Shown: piece after piece, positions 1 to 8,883 of the stretch
Numbering within the stretch: position 1 is the stretch's first letter
Layout: every line of letters starts with the position of its first letter
Assembly (NCBI GenBank): GCA_050695215.1
Contig: JBOGSD010000129.1
Coordinates: 1-8,911, forward strand
DNA from: JACQGZ01 sp050695215
GTDB taxonomy: Bacteria > Sysuimicrobiota > Sysuimicrobiia > Sysuimicrobiales > Humicultoraceae
Direction: 5' to 3'
Length of the DNA: 8,911 bases
Position numbers and translations under genes: made by a program
Notes under the pieces: model-generated
The model's database searches: none
The model's input: only the letters and a program-made list of their open reading frames with translations
What the model was told of the DNA's origin: nothing

Positions 1-2
1 TG

Positions 3-656
3 GCCCGGCGGGGCCTCCCCGCCGATGCCCGGCTGCAGAGCCTGGCAGCCCGTCTCGCTCAGGAACGGGGTGTAGCCTCTCCAGTACTCCGGCAGTGTGT
101 CTCCCATCGGCCCCTGGCGCTGACGCACGGGATCTTGCGGCCCACCATCCTGCTCTCCAGCTGGATGATCGAGCACCTGGACGCGCGAGAGCTTGAGGCG
201 GTCCTCGCCCATGAAATGGGCCACGTCGCTCGCCGAGATTACCTTGTCGTCTGGCTGGCGGCGACGATGCGTGACGCCTTCTTCTACCTTCCCACCAGCT
301 GGGGGGCCTATCGCCCCCTCCAGCACGAGAAGGAGCTGGCCTGCGATGACTTCGCGGTCAACATCACGGGGCGGCCGCTGGCCCTCGCCAGCGCGCTGGC
401 TAAGGTCCTGACGCAGGGAACGGACCGCCCAGCCCTCGAGACCGTCCAGTCTCTGGCGGGCACAGAACAGTTCATGGAACACAGGATCGAGCGCCTCCTT
501 GGTCTGCGCCGGCCAGAAGCCAATCTATCGCGCTGCAGCCCGGTCGCTCTGGGCATTACCGTTCCGGCGTTTCTAGGCCTTGTTATCCTGGAGGCCGCCA
601 ATGCGGCCGTCATTCTCGTGCCGATGGGATGCGGTCTTCGATTCCCCCTAGGGTGA
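3..656 (+). CDS. M56 (BlaR1-type) membrane metallopeptidase, 5' truncated
   Basis: The frame is open from the left edge, so the N-terminal part lies outside the window; TTG 135 is only an internal codon. The visible 217 residues carry the zinc motif HEMGH (nt 210-224) followed by VARRDYL. HExxH followed by an RRDyL-like stretch is typical of family M56 (BlaR1/MecR1) rather than M48/HtpX. A second acidic cluster, EKELACDD (nt 327-350), probably supplies the third zinc ligand (Glu). One hydrophobic helix lies near the C-terminus (about nt 543-626). No extracellular penicillin-binding sensor domain follows, so this is the short type, not a beta-lactam receptor. Known family members cleave a BlaI/MecI-type repressor or a partner in response to an envelope signal. 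With metal and redox genes downstream, a role in sensing metal or envelope stress is inferred. The stop is 4 nt before the next gene, suggesting translational coupling. Confidence 0.85.
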   Translation, partial: ARRGLPADARLQSLAARLAQERGVASPVLRQCVSHRPLALTHGILRPTILLSSWMIEHLDARELEAVLAHEMGHVARRDYLVVWLAATMRDAFFYLPTSWGAYRPLQHEKELACDDFAVNITGRPLALASALAKVLTQGTDRPALETVQSLAGTEQFMEHRIERLLGLRRPEANLSRCSPVALGITVPAFLGLVILEAANAAVILVPMGCGLRFPLG

Positions 657-660
657 AGAG

Positions 661-1425
661 ATGCGTGAGATCGTCCTCTCCTGGTATGCCACCCTGAACA
701 GCCTCTTCGTGGCGCTGGAAGGGCCGATCCGGGCGCTCGTCGGTGGGACGGAGGGCTCCATTCTCACAGCCGTCCTCCTCGGTGTTCTGGGAGCGGCGAG
801 TCCATGCCAGATGAGCACCAACGCCACGTCCATCGCCTACGTGATGGGGGGTGGCGGCCGCCGGGGCTGGTCTGTCGGGGGGCCGACGGCAGCCTACATC
901 GGCGGAAAGGTCCTGGTCTATAGCGGGATCGGTGTCCTGGCAGTCCTGATGGGCCAGGGGCTCCAGGCCGTCGCGGTCCCAACGGTCGTGCTGACCCGCA
1001 AGGTCATGGGCCCCCTGATGATCCTGATCGGCCTGGCGATGATCGGCGTGTGGCGGCCCAGGCTGGCGTTTGGTCACCGCCTCAGCGCACGGCTTCGACA
1101 ACGCACCGGCGGGGAGGGCTCTGTGGGCGCATTTCTTCTGGGCGTGGCGTTCTCGTTCGCATTCTGCCCTACGCTTGCCCTGCTCCTCTTCGCGTTCGTC
1201 CTGCCGATGGCTCTCGCCAGTCCAGCCGGGCCGCTCTATCCGGCGGCCTTTGCGCTGGGGACGACCCTTCCCCTCATGGTGACCGCTCTCGTGCTCGCAG
1301 TCGGGTCGGGAACCCCTCGGCTGGCCGATCGTCTTGTGGCCTGGGAGCCGGCGCTGCGCCGGATCGCCGGTCTCGTCTTCCTGCTAGCCGGAACGAATGA
1401 CACGCTATTGTACTGGTTCCTTTGA
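661..1425 (+). CDS. CcdA/DsbD-like membrane thiol electron transporter
   Basis: This 254-residue protein is almost wholly hydrophobic, with about six membrane helices after a short N-terminal stretch. Two cysteines sit where the CcdA family has its redox pair: C49 in ASPCQMSTN and C169 in AFCPTLALL. These two halves resemble the internal repeat of CcdA. The family carries electrons from cytoplasmic thioredoxin across the membrane to extracytoplasmic thiol proteins, used in cytochrome c maturation and metal-site assembly. The TlpA-like protein at 3929-4537 is the obvious acceptor (inferred). The ATG is 4 nt after the upstream stop, and the purine-rich GGGTGAAGAG spanning that stop can act as its ribosome binding site. 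The first Cys motif lacks the Pro usual after SPC in classical CcdA (SPCxxP), so this is a divergent subfamily. A SafE/TauE-type annotation is possible but less likely because of the cysteines. Confidence 0.82.
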   Translation: MREIVLSWYATLNSLFVALEGPIRALVGGTEGSILTAVLLGVLGAASPCQMSTNATSIAYVMGGGGRRGWSVGGPTAAYIGGKVLVYSGIGVLAVLMGQGLQAVAVPTVVLTRKVMGPLMILIGLAMIGVWRPRLAFGHRLSARLRQRTGGEGSVGAFLLGVAFSFAFCPTLALLLFAFVLPMALASPAGPLYPAAFALGTTLPLMVTALVLAVGSGTPRLADRLVAWEPALRRIAGLVFLLAGTNDTLLYWFL

Positions 1426-1453
1426 CCCAGGCACCCGAGGTGCCCGGGGCCGT

Positions 1454-1861
1454 ATGGTGATGCCAGCGGCGAAACTGATCCTGATCCTCGTCGCTGTCGC
1501 CCTGCTGCTCGCAGCAGGTCTTTCTCTTCAGCGCCTACGCTCCCAACGTCGTCCGGTCGATGTCACTCTCGGGGCAGGGATCTTTCCTCGGGACTGCGCG
1601 AGCTGCCACGGCGCCAGCGGCGAAGGCCAGGGGTCTGCGCCGCCTCTCAACCAAACCGGCCACGCCCATCATCATCCCGATTGGGAGTTGTATTCTTTCA
1701 TCGCGGAGGGAAGAACCGGCCTGGCGGCGATGCCGGCCTGGAAGGGGAGGCTCTCTAAGGGCGAGATCCGCGCTGTGATTGCTTACATCAAAACGCTCTG
1801 GACGGAGCAGCAGCGCCGATTCCAGGAAGAGATCAACAGGGCACGCCCTTCGCCTCCCTAA
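1454..1861 (+). CDS. Small membrane-anchored class I cytochrome c
   Basis: From ATG 1454 the protein has 135 residues. A hydrophobic segment at residues 7-24 acts as signal or anchor, followed by a basic stretch and a single cytochrome c domain. The heme-binding motif is CASCH (C48, C51, H52), in the context GIFPRDCASCHGASGEGQG. The distal ligand is most likely M93 in AAMPAW. The segment GHAHHHPDW (residues 69-77) is His-rich; a GHxxHHPD-like stretch is common in this type of small cytochrome. An ATG at 1397 in the same frame would overlap the previous gene and add a polar leader before the signal, so 1454 is preferred, with GAGGTG at 1437-1442 as a possible ribosome binding site; ATG 1460 is also possible. 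It probably shuttles electrons on the outer face of the membrane. Its partner is unknown, but its position between CcdA and the ATPase suggests a link to metal or thiol redox. Confidence 0.88.
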   Translation: MVMPAAKLILILVAVALLLAAGLSLQRLRSQRRPVDVTLGAGIFPRDCASCHGASGEGQGSAPPLNQTGHAHHHPDWELYSFIAEGRTGLAAMPAWKGRLSKGEIRAVIAYIKTLWTEQQRRFQEEINRARPSPP

Positions 1862-1893
1862 CGGGGACCATACCGTACTAGAATGCCCTGAAG

Positions 1894-1930
1894 ATGGGGA
1901 ACGATTCTGATGCTCACACTCGTCTTCTGA
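1894..1930 (+). other. Possible 6-codon leader ORF before the ATPase
   Basis: ATG at 1910 opens a six-codon frame (MLTLVF) ending at TGA 1928-1930, seven bases before the ATPase start and in the same frame. GGGGA at 1896-1900 lies 9 nt before this ATG and could be its ribosome binding site. The ATPase ATG at 1937 has no purine-rich sequence at the right distance. Translation of the leader followed by re-initiation is one reading; chance is the other. A TAGAAT at 1879-1884 resembles a -10 box, but no -35 is visible. Confidence 0.22.
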
Positions 1931-1936
1931 ATAGTC

Positions 1937-3871
<1,935 letters not shown>

Positions 3872-3879
3872 GGGAACGT

Positions 3880-3904
3880 CTAGCGAGCGGCAGTCTGCCG
3901 CTAG
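3880..3904 (+). repeat. Palindrome between the ATPase and TlpA genes
   Basis: AGCGGCAG (3886-3893) and CTGCCGCT (3895-3902) are perfect inverted copies around one base (T 3894). CTAG at 3880-3883 and 3901-3904 extends the symmetry if a 4-nt bulge is allowed. It lies 8 nt after the ATPase stop and about 25 nt before the TlpA start. As RNA it would fold into a 7-bp hairpin with a 3-nt loop, with no T-run after it, so it is not a normal terminator. It could be a partial attenuator, an RNA-processing or stability hairpin, or a repressor operator for the TlpA-CopCD part. Confidence 0.55.
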
Positions 3905-3928
3905 AATTGAAGGGAGACGGGGAGGCGG

Positions 3929-4537
3929 ATGCGCGGGCGAGTGTTCATTCTACTGGTAGGGCTTGGCGCTCTCGCCGCTGCGGGCGGGATCGTGTACTTC
4001 GCCGCGACCCCTCCTTCGCGCCAGCGAACCGTGGCGCCGAGCATCCCTGGTTTCGGCCAGGCCCAGCCGTTGCCTTCCCCGCGGGGAGGGCGTGGACCCG
4101 CTCCCCGCCAAGGGGCGCCCGCTCCCGCGTTCTCCGCCCGGAGTTTCGCCGGAGGGACCCTGGCGCTGGCCGACCTGCAGGGCAAGGGCGTGGTGATGAA
4201 CTTCTTCGCCTCCTGGTGCGTGCCGTGCCGGGCGGAGGCGCGAGACCTCGAGGCCACCTACCAGAAGTACCGCGCGCAGGGCATCGTCTTTCTGGGTGTG
4301 GACATCGAACAGGATACCTGGAACGACGCCCGCACCTTCCTCAAAGAATTCGGCATCTCTTATCCGGCGATCCGCGACGAGAACGGCCAGATCGCGCAGA
4401 AGTACCAGATGTACGGACTCCCCACGACGTACTTCATCGACAAGGACGGCATCATCCGCTCGAAGTATGTCGGCCCCTTCCTCGGGCCTGAAGGCCTCAA
4501 GGAGTTGGAACGCCGGATCCGTATGGTCCTCCCCTGA
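3929..4537 (+). CDS. TlpA/ResA-like membrane-anchored thiol-disulfide oxidoreductase
   Basis: The protein has 202 residues. A hydrophobic N-terminal helix (about 5-26) is an uncleaved anchor or signal. A Pro/Gly/Arg-rich linker (about 28-66) follows, then a thioredoxin fold with active site WCVPC (C97, C100) in NFFASWCVPCRAEA. The cis-proline is in YGLPTTYFID (P165). Members of this family reduce disulfides outside the cytoplasm, for example on apocytochrome c or on copper-carrying proteins that feed cytochrome oxidase. The CcdA-like protein at 661-1425 would keep it reduced (inferred). Possible substrates nearby are the CASCH pair of the cytochrome c and the two cysteines in the tail of the CopC-CopD fusion. 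Two purine-rich stretches precede the ATG: AAGGGAG (3910-3916) and GGGGAGG (3919-3925), the latter rather close. The stop is 4 nt before the next gene. Confidence 0.93.
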   Translation: MRGRVFILLVGLGALAAAGGIVYFAATPPSRQRTVAPSIPGFGQAQPLPSPRGGRGPAPRQGAPAPAFSARSFAGGTLALADLQGKGVVMNFFASWCVPCRAEARDLEATYQKYRAQGIVFLGVDIEQDTWNDARTFLKEFGISYPAIRDENGQIAQKYQMYGLPTTYFIDKDGIIRSKYVGPFLGPEGLKELERRIRMVLP

Positions 4538-4541
4538 ACCG

Positions 4542-6899
4542 ATGAAGTCTCCTCTGCGCCTTGCTCTTGCGGCCTTCAGCGTCGCCGTGACATTGCTCCT
4601 CGCCGCTGCAGGACCCGCCCACGCCCACGGGGTCCTCGAGCGTTCCGACCCGCCGACCGGAATCTCGCTGAACACCCCCCCTTCCCGGGTGGTGCTCTGG
4701 TTCAGCGAATCGGTCGATCCTGTCCTCAGTTCTGCCTCCGTCTCCGACGCCCAGGGACGGAAAGTCTCAGGCCGGGTCGCGGTCGCGAGCGACCGGCGCA
4801 GCCTCTTCGTCCCCGTGGACGCTCCCCGAGAGGGCCTATTCACGGTGACCTGGCAGGTCCTCTCGACGGTTGACGGTCACGTCACCCGCGGCGCCTTTCT
4901 CTTCGGCGTCGGCCAGCCGGTCCCCGGAGGTGCGCCATCCCAGGCTGCGCCCCCCGATCCGCTCTCCGTGGCGGCGCGCTGGGGTGCCTTCCTCGCGGCC
5001 ATACTCCTCACGGGAAGCGTGTTCTTCCAGTTGCTGGTCCTCCACCCTGTCGCGCGGAGGCTCCCCCCTTCTCCGGACGCCGATGCCCGGGCCACGACCC
5101 GCCTGCGCAGTCTGCAGATAGCTGCGGGGATTACCTTCCTGGCCACCGTCGCGGGTGAATTCCTGCTCACAGCGGGATCCCTCATCGAGTCCTCACTCAC
5201 TGAGGCCCTGAGAGGGGGTTTGCTCTGGCCCCTGCTTCTTAGCACGAAAACCGGATGGAGCGCACTCCTCCGCTTGGGGATGGGCGTTCTTCTCTTGATC
5301 CCGCCGGGGCGGACGGGGCGTCTCGTCCAGTCGACGGGGCTGCTCCTGATCGTCGGGCTGGCGGGCCTGGGCGTCATGTACCAGAGCCTCGCGACCCTGG
5401 CCAGTCCGACGCACACGCTCCATCTCGTCGCTGTGGTCGGCATCTCTCTGGGGTATGGCCTGGTCAATTCCATGCGCCGCCCTCCCCAGGTAGATTGGGT
5501 GCCCAGCGTGGCCGCAGCCGCACTCCTGGCGGGGTTCACCATCAACTCGCACGCCTTCGGGCGCGGCCCGGCGGCCGTGATCGCGGACTGGACGCACCTG
5601 CTGGCCGCCGCCGTCTGGATCGGAGGGCTGTGCTGTCTCTTCCTGGTCACCCGTGCCCATAAATTTGGAGCGCGCCCCGCTCCGGCTGAGACCCCATTCA
5701 TTCCGGCGCTCGCGGCGCGATGGTCGCGCGCGGCCGGAGCCAGCCTCGGCGTGCTAGTGGTGACCGGCTCCTACGGCATACTGCTCCATATCCCCGCCAT
5801 CTCCGCGTTCACGCAGACCGCCTACGGTCGGACGCTGGGCTTGAAGCTGCTGCTGGTCGCCGCCCTCGCCGCCCTCGGCGGATTGAACCATTTCGTCTTT
5901 CGCCCGTACCCCGCCGCGCTGGTCCGGATGCGTCCGCCTCTCCGGTTCTTGCGGGCTGTGGCCGGTGAGATCGGCGTTGGCGCCGCCGTCCTGCTGGTGG
6001 TCGCCATCCTGACCATCACCCCACCGGCCAACGTCGTCTCGATATCCGCCGCCCGGCAGCCGCTGCGCTTGACCGGGCTCGCCGGGGCCTCCGGCCAGAT
6101 CGAGATCCGCTTCTCCCTCGCGCCGGCGCTGCCCGGCTGGAACACGTACGAGGTAGAGGTCGCCCGCGGCTTGGCCCCCTTGCCCGAAGCGGCGCGCGTG
6201 GTGCTGCGCCTCAAGCACCTGGAAGGCCCGCTCACGCCGGTGCTCGTTCGTCTCAGCGGCAGTGAAGGTGGACGCTTCACCACCTCCGGAGGCGAACTGG
6301 CGCTTCCCGGCTGGTGGGAACTGAGCGTGATCGTCCGCCGTGCGGACCGGCCCGACGACGTGGTCACCTTTCCTCTCCGACTGGGGACCGGGGCGGGGCG
6401 GCCACCTGAGGCCGCGGCCGCGGCCCTCCTGGAGCGGGCGCGACGGACCGGCGGGTCCTTCCGCTCATGGCGGCAGAGCGAGCAGATTACTGACGGGAAA
6501 GGTGGCGCCGTCCTGGCCGTGTTCGATTTGCAGCCCCCGGACCGAATGCACTACCGCACCTCCAGCGGCCAGGAGGCGATCATCGTCGGGGCGCGCCGCT
6601 TCCTCCGCAGCGACGGAGGCTCCTGGGAGGCGGACACGCTGCCTGATCCTCTCAGGCTTGATGGGCTGGACCCGTACCTGCGCGATCCGGAAGAGGCGCG
6701 GATGGGCCGCCCCGACTCCTGCGATAACGAGCCCTGTCAAATTGTCCTGTGGCAGGCTCCCGGCGGAAGCGCCGCCTTCGCCGGATCGATCGGCACCCGC
6801 ACGGGCCGCGTCTACCGACTGTTGATGGTGGCGCCAGCGCACTACATGACCCTGCGCGTCTACGACATCAACGCGCCCATGCACATCACGCCGCCCTGA
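4542..6899 (+). CDS. CopC-CopD fusion with additional C-terminal extracytoplasmic region
   Basis: This 785-residue protein starts with a signal peptide ending AHA (residue 28). Cleavage there would expose HGVLERSDPP, the N-terminal His that binds Cu(II) in CopC. The CopC domain runs to about 125 and contains DGHVTRG (D111, H113), a second copper-site segment. From about 143 to 493 there are roughly ten membrane helices of CopD type, with SHAFGRGP (H337) and DWTHLLAAAVWIGGL (H352). CopC-CopD proteins are linked to copper uptake or handling. The remaining 290 residues are polar and predicted outside. Residues about 497-615 look like a beta-rich domain similar to those fused to other CopD proteins. 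Residues about 622-785 have alternating beta-type sequence and a CDNEPC pair (C727, C732); a LolA-like fold is possible but unproven. The frame stays open upstream to 4296, but that part overlaps the TlpA gene and the signal peptide fixes the start at 4542. No clear ribosome binding site is visible, consistent with coupling to TlpA. Confidence 0.92.
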   Translation: MKSPLRLALAAFSVAVTLLLAAAGPAHAHGVLERSDPPTGISLNTPPSRVVLWFSESVDPVLSSASVSDAQGRKVSGRVAVASDRRSLFVPVDAPREGLFTVTWQVLSTVDGHVTRGAFLFGVGQPVPGGAPSQAAPPDPLSVAARWGAFLAAILLTGSVFFQLLVLHPVARRLPPSPDADARATTRLRSLQIAAGITFLATVAGEFLLTAGSLIESSLTEALRGGLLWPLLLSTKTGWSALLRLGMGVLLLIPPGRTGRLVQSTGLLLIVGLAGLGVMYQSLATLASPTHTLHLVAVVGISLGYGLVNSMRRPPQVDWVPSVAAAALLAGFTINSHAFGRGPAAVIADWTHLLAAAVWIGGLCCLFLVTRAHKFGARPAPAETPFIPALAARWSRAAGASLGVLVVTGSYGILLHIPAISAFTQTAYGRTLGLKLLLVAALAALGGLNHFVFRPYPAALVRMRPPLRFLRAVAGEIGVGAAVLLVVAILTITPPANVVSISAARQPLRLTGLAGASGQIEIRFSLAPALPGWNTYEVEVARGLAPLPEAARVVLRLKHLEGPLTPVLVRLSGSEGGRFTTSGGELALPGWWELSVIVRRADRPDDVVTFPLRLGTGAGRPPEAAAAALLERARRTGGSFRSWRQSEQITDGKGGAVLAVFDLQPPDRMHYRTSSGQEAIIVGARRFLRSDGGSWEADTLPDPLRLDGLDPYLRDPEEARMGRPDSCDNEPCQIVLWQAPGGSAAFAGSIGTRTGRVYRLLMVAPAHYMTLRVYDINAPMHITPP

Positions 6900-6964
6900 T
6901 CCGCCATCCTCGCAGGAGGCCCCCCGGCTCGCCGTGAAATCTTGGACCCATCCACATCTCGGAT

Positions 6965-6972
6965 AGAGGAGG
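6965..6972 (+). promoter_or_regulatory. Strong ribosome binding site of the nucleotidase gene
   Basis: AGAGGAGG, a near-perfect Shine-Dalgarno sequence, ends 10 nt before ATG 6983 and decides that start. It is the best such site in the window. With the 83-nt gap, it suggests the nucleotidase is translated independently of the CopC-CopD gene. No convincing promoter was found in the gap. Confidence 0.75.
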
Positions 6973-6982
6973 CCCGTTCCTG

Positions 6983-8479
6983 ATGATCGATCCCGCGCGC
7001 CCCCGCCGAGTCTTCCTCGCCCTCATCCTGGCGCTGCTGCTGGCGGTTGCCCCGACCGCCGCCCAGACCGCCGGGCTCACCATCCTGCACTTCAACGACG
7101 ACTACCAGTTGACGGCCGTAGACGGCGGCACCGCCGGGGGCCTGGACCGGCTGGCCGCCGTGGTCAAGCAGTACCGCGAGCGGGAGCGGCCGACCCTGCT
7201 GCTCTTTGCCGGGGATCTCATCTCGCCTTCGGTCGAATCTTCGGTCTTCAAGGGCGCTCAACTGATCGATGGACTGAACGTCCTGCGCGTGGACGCCGCC
7301 ACCTTCGGCAACCACGAGTTCGATTACGGCCCAGACGAACTGGTCAAGCGCGTGGCCGAGTCGCGCTTCCCCTGGGTGGCCAGCAACACGTTCGCCGCGG
7401 GTTTGCGGCCGTTCCCAGGCACCCGGCATTTCCTCATTCTCAACGCGGGCGGGACCGCAGTCGGGATCATCGGCCTGGTCACCGAGGAGACCGCCACCTC
7501 CTCCTCCCCCGGTGCGATCACCTTCGGCAACCCGGTGGCCGTCGCCCGGGCCGTCGTGCCAATCCTGCGCCGCGGGGGCGCGCAGGTGATCATCGCCCTC
7601 ACCCATCTGCGCGTCGGCGAGGACCAGGAGCTGCTGCGTCAGGTGCCGGAGATCGACCTCGTCATCGGAGGCCATGAGCACGATCCTCTTACCGCGACCG
7701 TCGGCGGGCGTCTCATCGCCAAGGCCGGCTCCGACGCCAAGTGGCTGGGGGTCACCCGGCTCTCTCTCGACGGCTCGCGGCGGGCCACGCATGAACTCAT
7801 CACGATCACCGACAAGACGCCCTTCGACCCGGCGATGGCCGCCCTGATCAAGCGCTACACCGACCAGTTGAGCAAGGAACTCGACGTGATCATCGGCACA
7901 ACGACCGTCCCTCTCGACGCCCGCAATACCGTGGTCCGGGCCCAGGAGTCCGCGCTGGGCAACTACATCACTGACGTGATGCGAGCAGCGACCCAGTCGG
8001 ACCTGGCCATTACCAACGGGGGCGGCATTCGGACCAATGCCCTCTTCCCGGCCGGGCCGATCGCCCGCAAAGACGTGTTCGGCTGGCTGCCCTTCGGCAA
8101 CGTCGTCGTCAAGGTGGCGGTGCCGGGGGCGGCGGTCCGTGCGGCGCTGGAGAACGGCGTCAGCCAGGTCGAAGCCGGCGGCGGCCGCTTCCCCCAGGTG
8201 AGCGGGCTGCGCTATAGCTTCAACCCCACCCGTCCGGCCGGATCGCGCATCGTCGAGGTGCGCGTGGGCGACCAGCCGATCTCCGACACCACCGTCTACA
8301 CGGTGGCGACCAACGACTTCATGCTCCGCGGCGGGGACGGCTACTCGATGTTCGCGGCCGGACAGGTGCTCATCTCTCCCGCCGGCGGTCCGCTCATGGT
8401 GACCGCGATGTTGGAAGCCATTCAGCGGGCGCGCACGATCAGCCCGCGCGTGGAGGGCCGCATTACGATCGTACGTTGA
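6983..8479 (+). CDS. Secreted 5'-nucleotidase/UshA-family metallophosphatase
   Basis: The protein has 498 residues, with a signal peptide (basic RPRR, hydrophobic 10-22, likely cleavage after PTAAQ or nearby). The N-terminal metallophosphatase domain carries FNDDYQL (38-43 region), AGDLISPS (D78), GNHEFDYG (N110, H111), THLR (H208) and GGHEHD (H231, H233). The C-terminal 5'-nucleotidase domain has ESALGNYITDVMR (322-334), NGGGIRTN (345-352) and GGDGYSMF (450-457), which form the substrate-binding side. Family members hydrolyse nucleotide monophosphates, UDP-sugars or cyclic nucleotides outside the cytoplasm to recover phosphate and nucleosides; the substrate here is not determined. The first metal motif, D-x-H in UshA, reads D-x-Y here (D39, Y41). 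Length fits a complete two-domain enzyme. It is separated from the metal operon by 83 nt, so a functional link to it is not implied. Confidence 0.93.
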   Translation: MIDPARPRRVFLALILALLLAVAPTAAQTAGLTILHFNDDYQLTAVDGGTAGGLDRLAAVVKQYRERERPTLLLFAGDLISPSVESSVFKGAQLIDGLNVLRVDAATFGNHEFDYGPDELVKRVAESRFPWVASNTFAAGLRPFPGTRHFLILNAGGTAVGIIGLVTEETATSSSPGAITFGNPVAVARAVVPILRRGGAQVIIALTHLRVGEDQELLRQVPEIDLVIGGHEHDPLTATVGGRLIAKAGSDAKWLGVTRLSLDGSRRATHELITITDKTPFDPAMAALIKRYTDQLSKELDVIIGTTTVPLDARNTVVRAQESALGNYITDVMRAATQSDLAITNGGGIRTNALFPAGPIARKDVFGWLPFGNVVVKVAVPGAAVRAALENGVSQVEAGGGRFPQVSGLRYSFNPTRPAGSRIVEVRVGDQPISDTTVYTVATNDFMLRGGDGYSMFAAGQVLISPAGGPLMVTAMLEAIQRARTISPRVEGRITIVR

Positions 8480-8566
8480 TCAAAAAGTACTGAAGGTGCT
8501 GCCCAAAGATTACCTCTTTCACATCCTCCACCCGAACCGACTTGAGTGTTGGGGTCATAGCGACGT

Positions 8567-8591
8567 ACCGTTCTGAAGCGTATGGAACGGT
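8567..8591. repeat. Inverted repeat ACCGTTC/GAACGGT
   Basis: ACCGTTC (8567-8573) and GAACGGT (8585-8591) are perfect inverted copies with an 11-nt spacer; two G-U pairs could lengthen the stem in RNA. There is no T-run after it, so it is not a standard terminator. It lies in the gap after the nucleotidase, and its role is unknown. Confidence 0.4.
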
Positions 8592-8600
8592 CCCCTTGAG

Positions 8601-8795
8601 GTGGGCGCCGAAGATCAGATCCTGCTGGGGGCCCAGGACGGATACCTTCACGTGATGTGGCCCCAAACCGCCACGCTGATGCTCCCGGTGCGACAACGAC
8701 AGTGGCGTGAGGCGATCGGCTGGATCGTCCTGCTGGGCATGGCTTACGGGTCGCTCTGGCTGGCTATGCGGGAACCCTCTACCAGGGTGCGCTAG
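8601..8795 (+). CDS. Doubtful small ORF with one membrane segment
   Basis: From GTG 8601 the frame encodes 64 residues: a polar first half, a basic RQRQWRE stretch, then a hydrophobic segment (about residues 37-56, IGWIVLLGMAYGSLWLAMR) and a short basic tail. The membrane segment and G/C-rich third positions support coding. Against it, there is no clear ribosome binding site, no recognised family, and the same register is also open on the - strand. It could be the 3' remnant of a longer gene, because the same frame is open upstream of the TGA at 8574-8576. I do not recognise a function. Confidence 0.3.
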   Translation: MGAEDQILLGAQDGYLHVMWPQTATLMLPVRQRQWREAIGWIVLLGMAYGSLWLAMREPSTRVR

Positions 8796-8835
8796 GGATC
8801 GTTCGGATTTTGCCCCCGGGGCTCGCACATTTTTC

Positions 8836-8865
8836 TTGACGGTCCTCTCGCACTTGTGGTAGAAA
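8836..8865 (+). promoter_or_regulatory. Predicted sigma70-type promoter pointing out of the window
   Basis: The -35 box TTGACG (8836-8841) matches 5 of 6 consensus bases. After an 18-nt spacer, the -10 box TAGAAA (8860-8865) matches 4 of 6. The preceding run of T (8830-8834) is AT-rich relative to the surrounding DNA. Transcription would begin around 8872 and run right into a gene beyond the edge. It is the best promoter match in the window. Confidence 0.5.
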
Positions 8866-8883
8866 AGCGGCTGGGTCCCCACC

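Noticed and set aside
135..656. TTG 135 as the true start of the M56 gene
   Set aside because: The frame is open to the left edge and the upstream residues (for example THGILRPTILL) align with the conserved region preceding the zinc motif in M56 proteins.
1397..1453. Upstream ATG start for the cytochrome c gene
   Set aside because: It would overlap the CcdA-like gene and place a polar, Gly/Arg-rich leader before the signal segment.
4296..4541. 82-codon upstream extension of the CopC-CopD frame
   Set aside because: It overlaps the TlpA gene in another frame and has Ser/Arg-rich nonsense composition. A clear signal peptide begins at ATG 4542.
6942..6972. Promoter-like TTGGAC and TAGAGG before the nucleotidase
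   Set aside because: Each box matches only about 3 of 6 consensus bases, and the second overlaps the ribosome binding site.
6860..7792. 310-codon open frame on the - strand
   Set aside because: It is opposite the signal peptide and metal motifs of the nucleotidase; it is low-complexity and motif-free.
8812..8834. GCCCCCGGGGC followed by a T-run as a terminator
   Set aside because: The perfect stem leaves a loop of one base, too small to fold, and the T-run starts 8 or more bases later.
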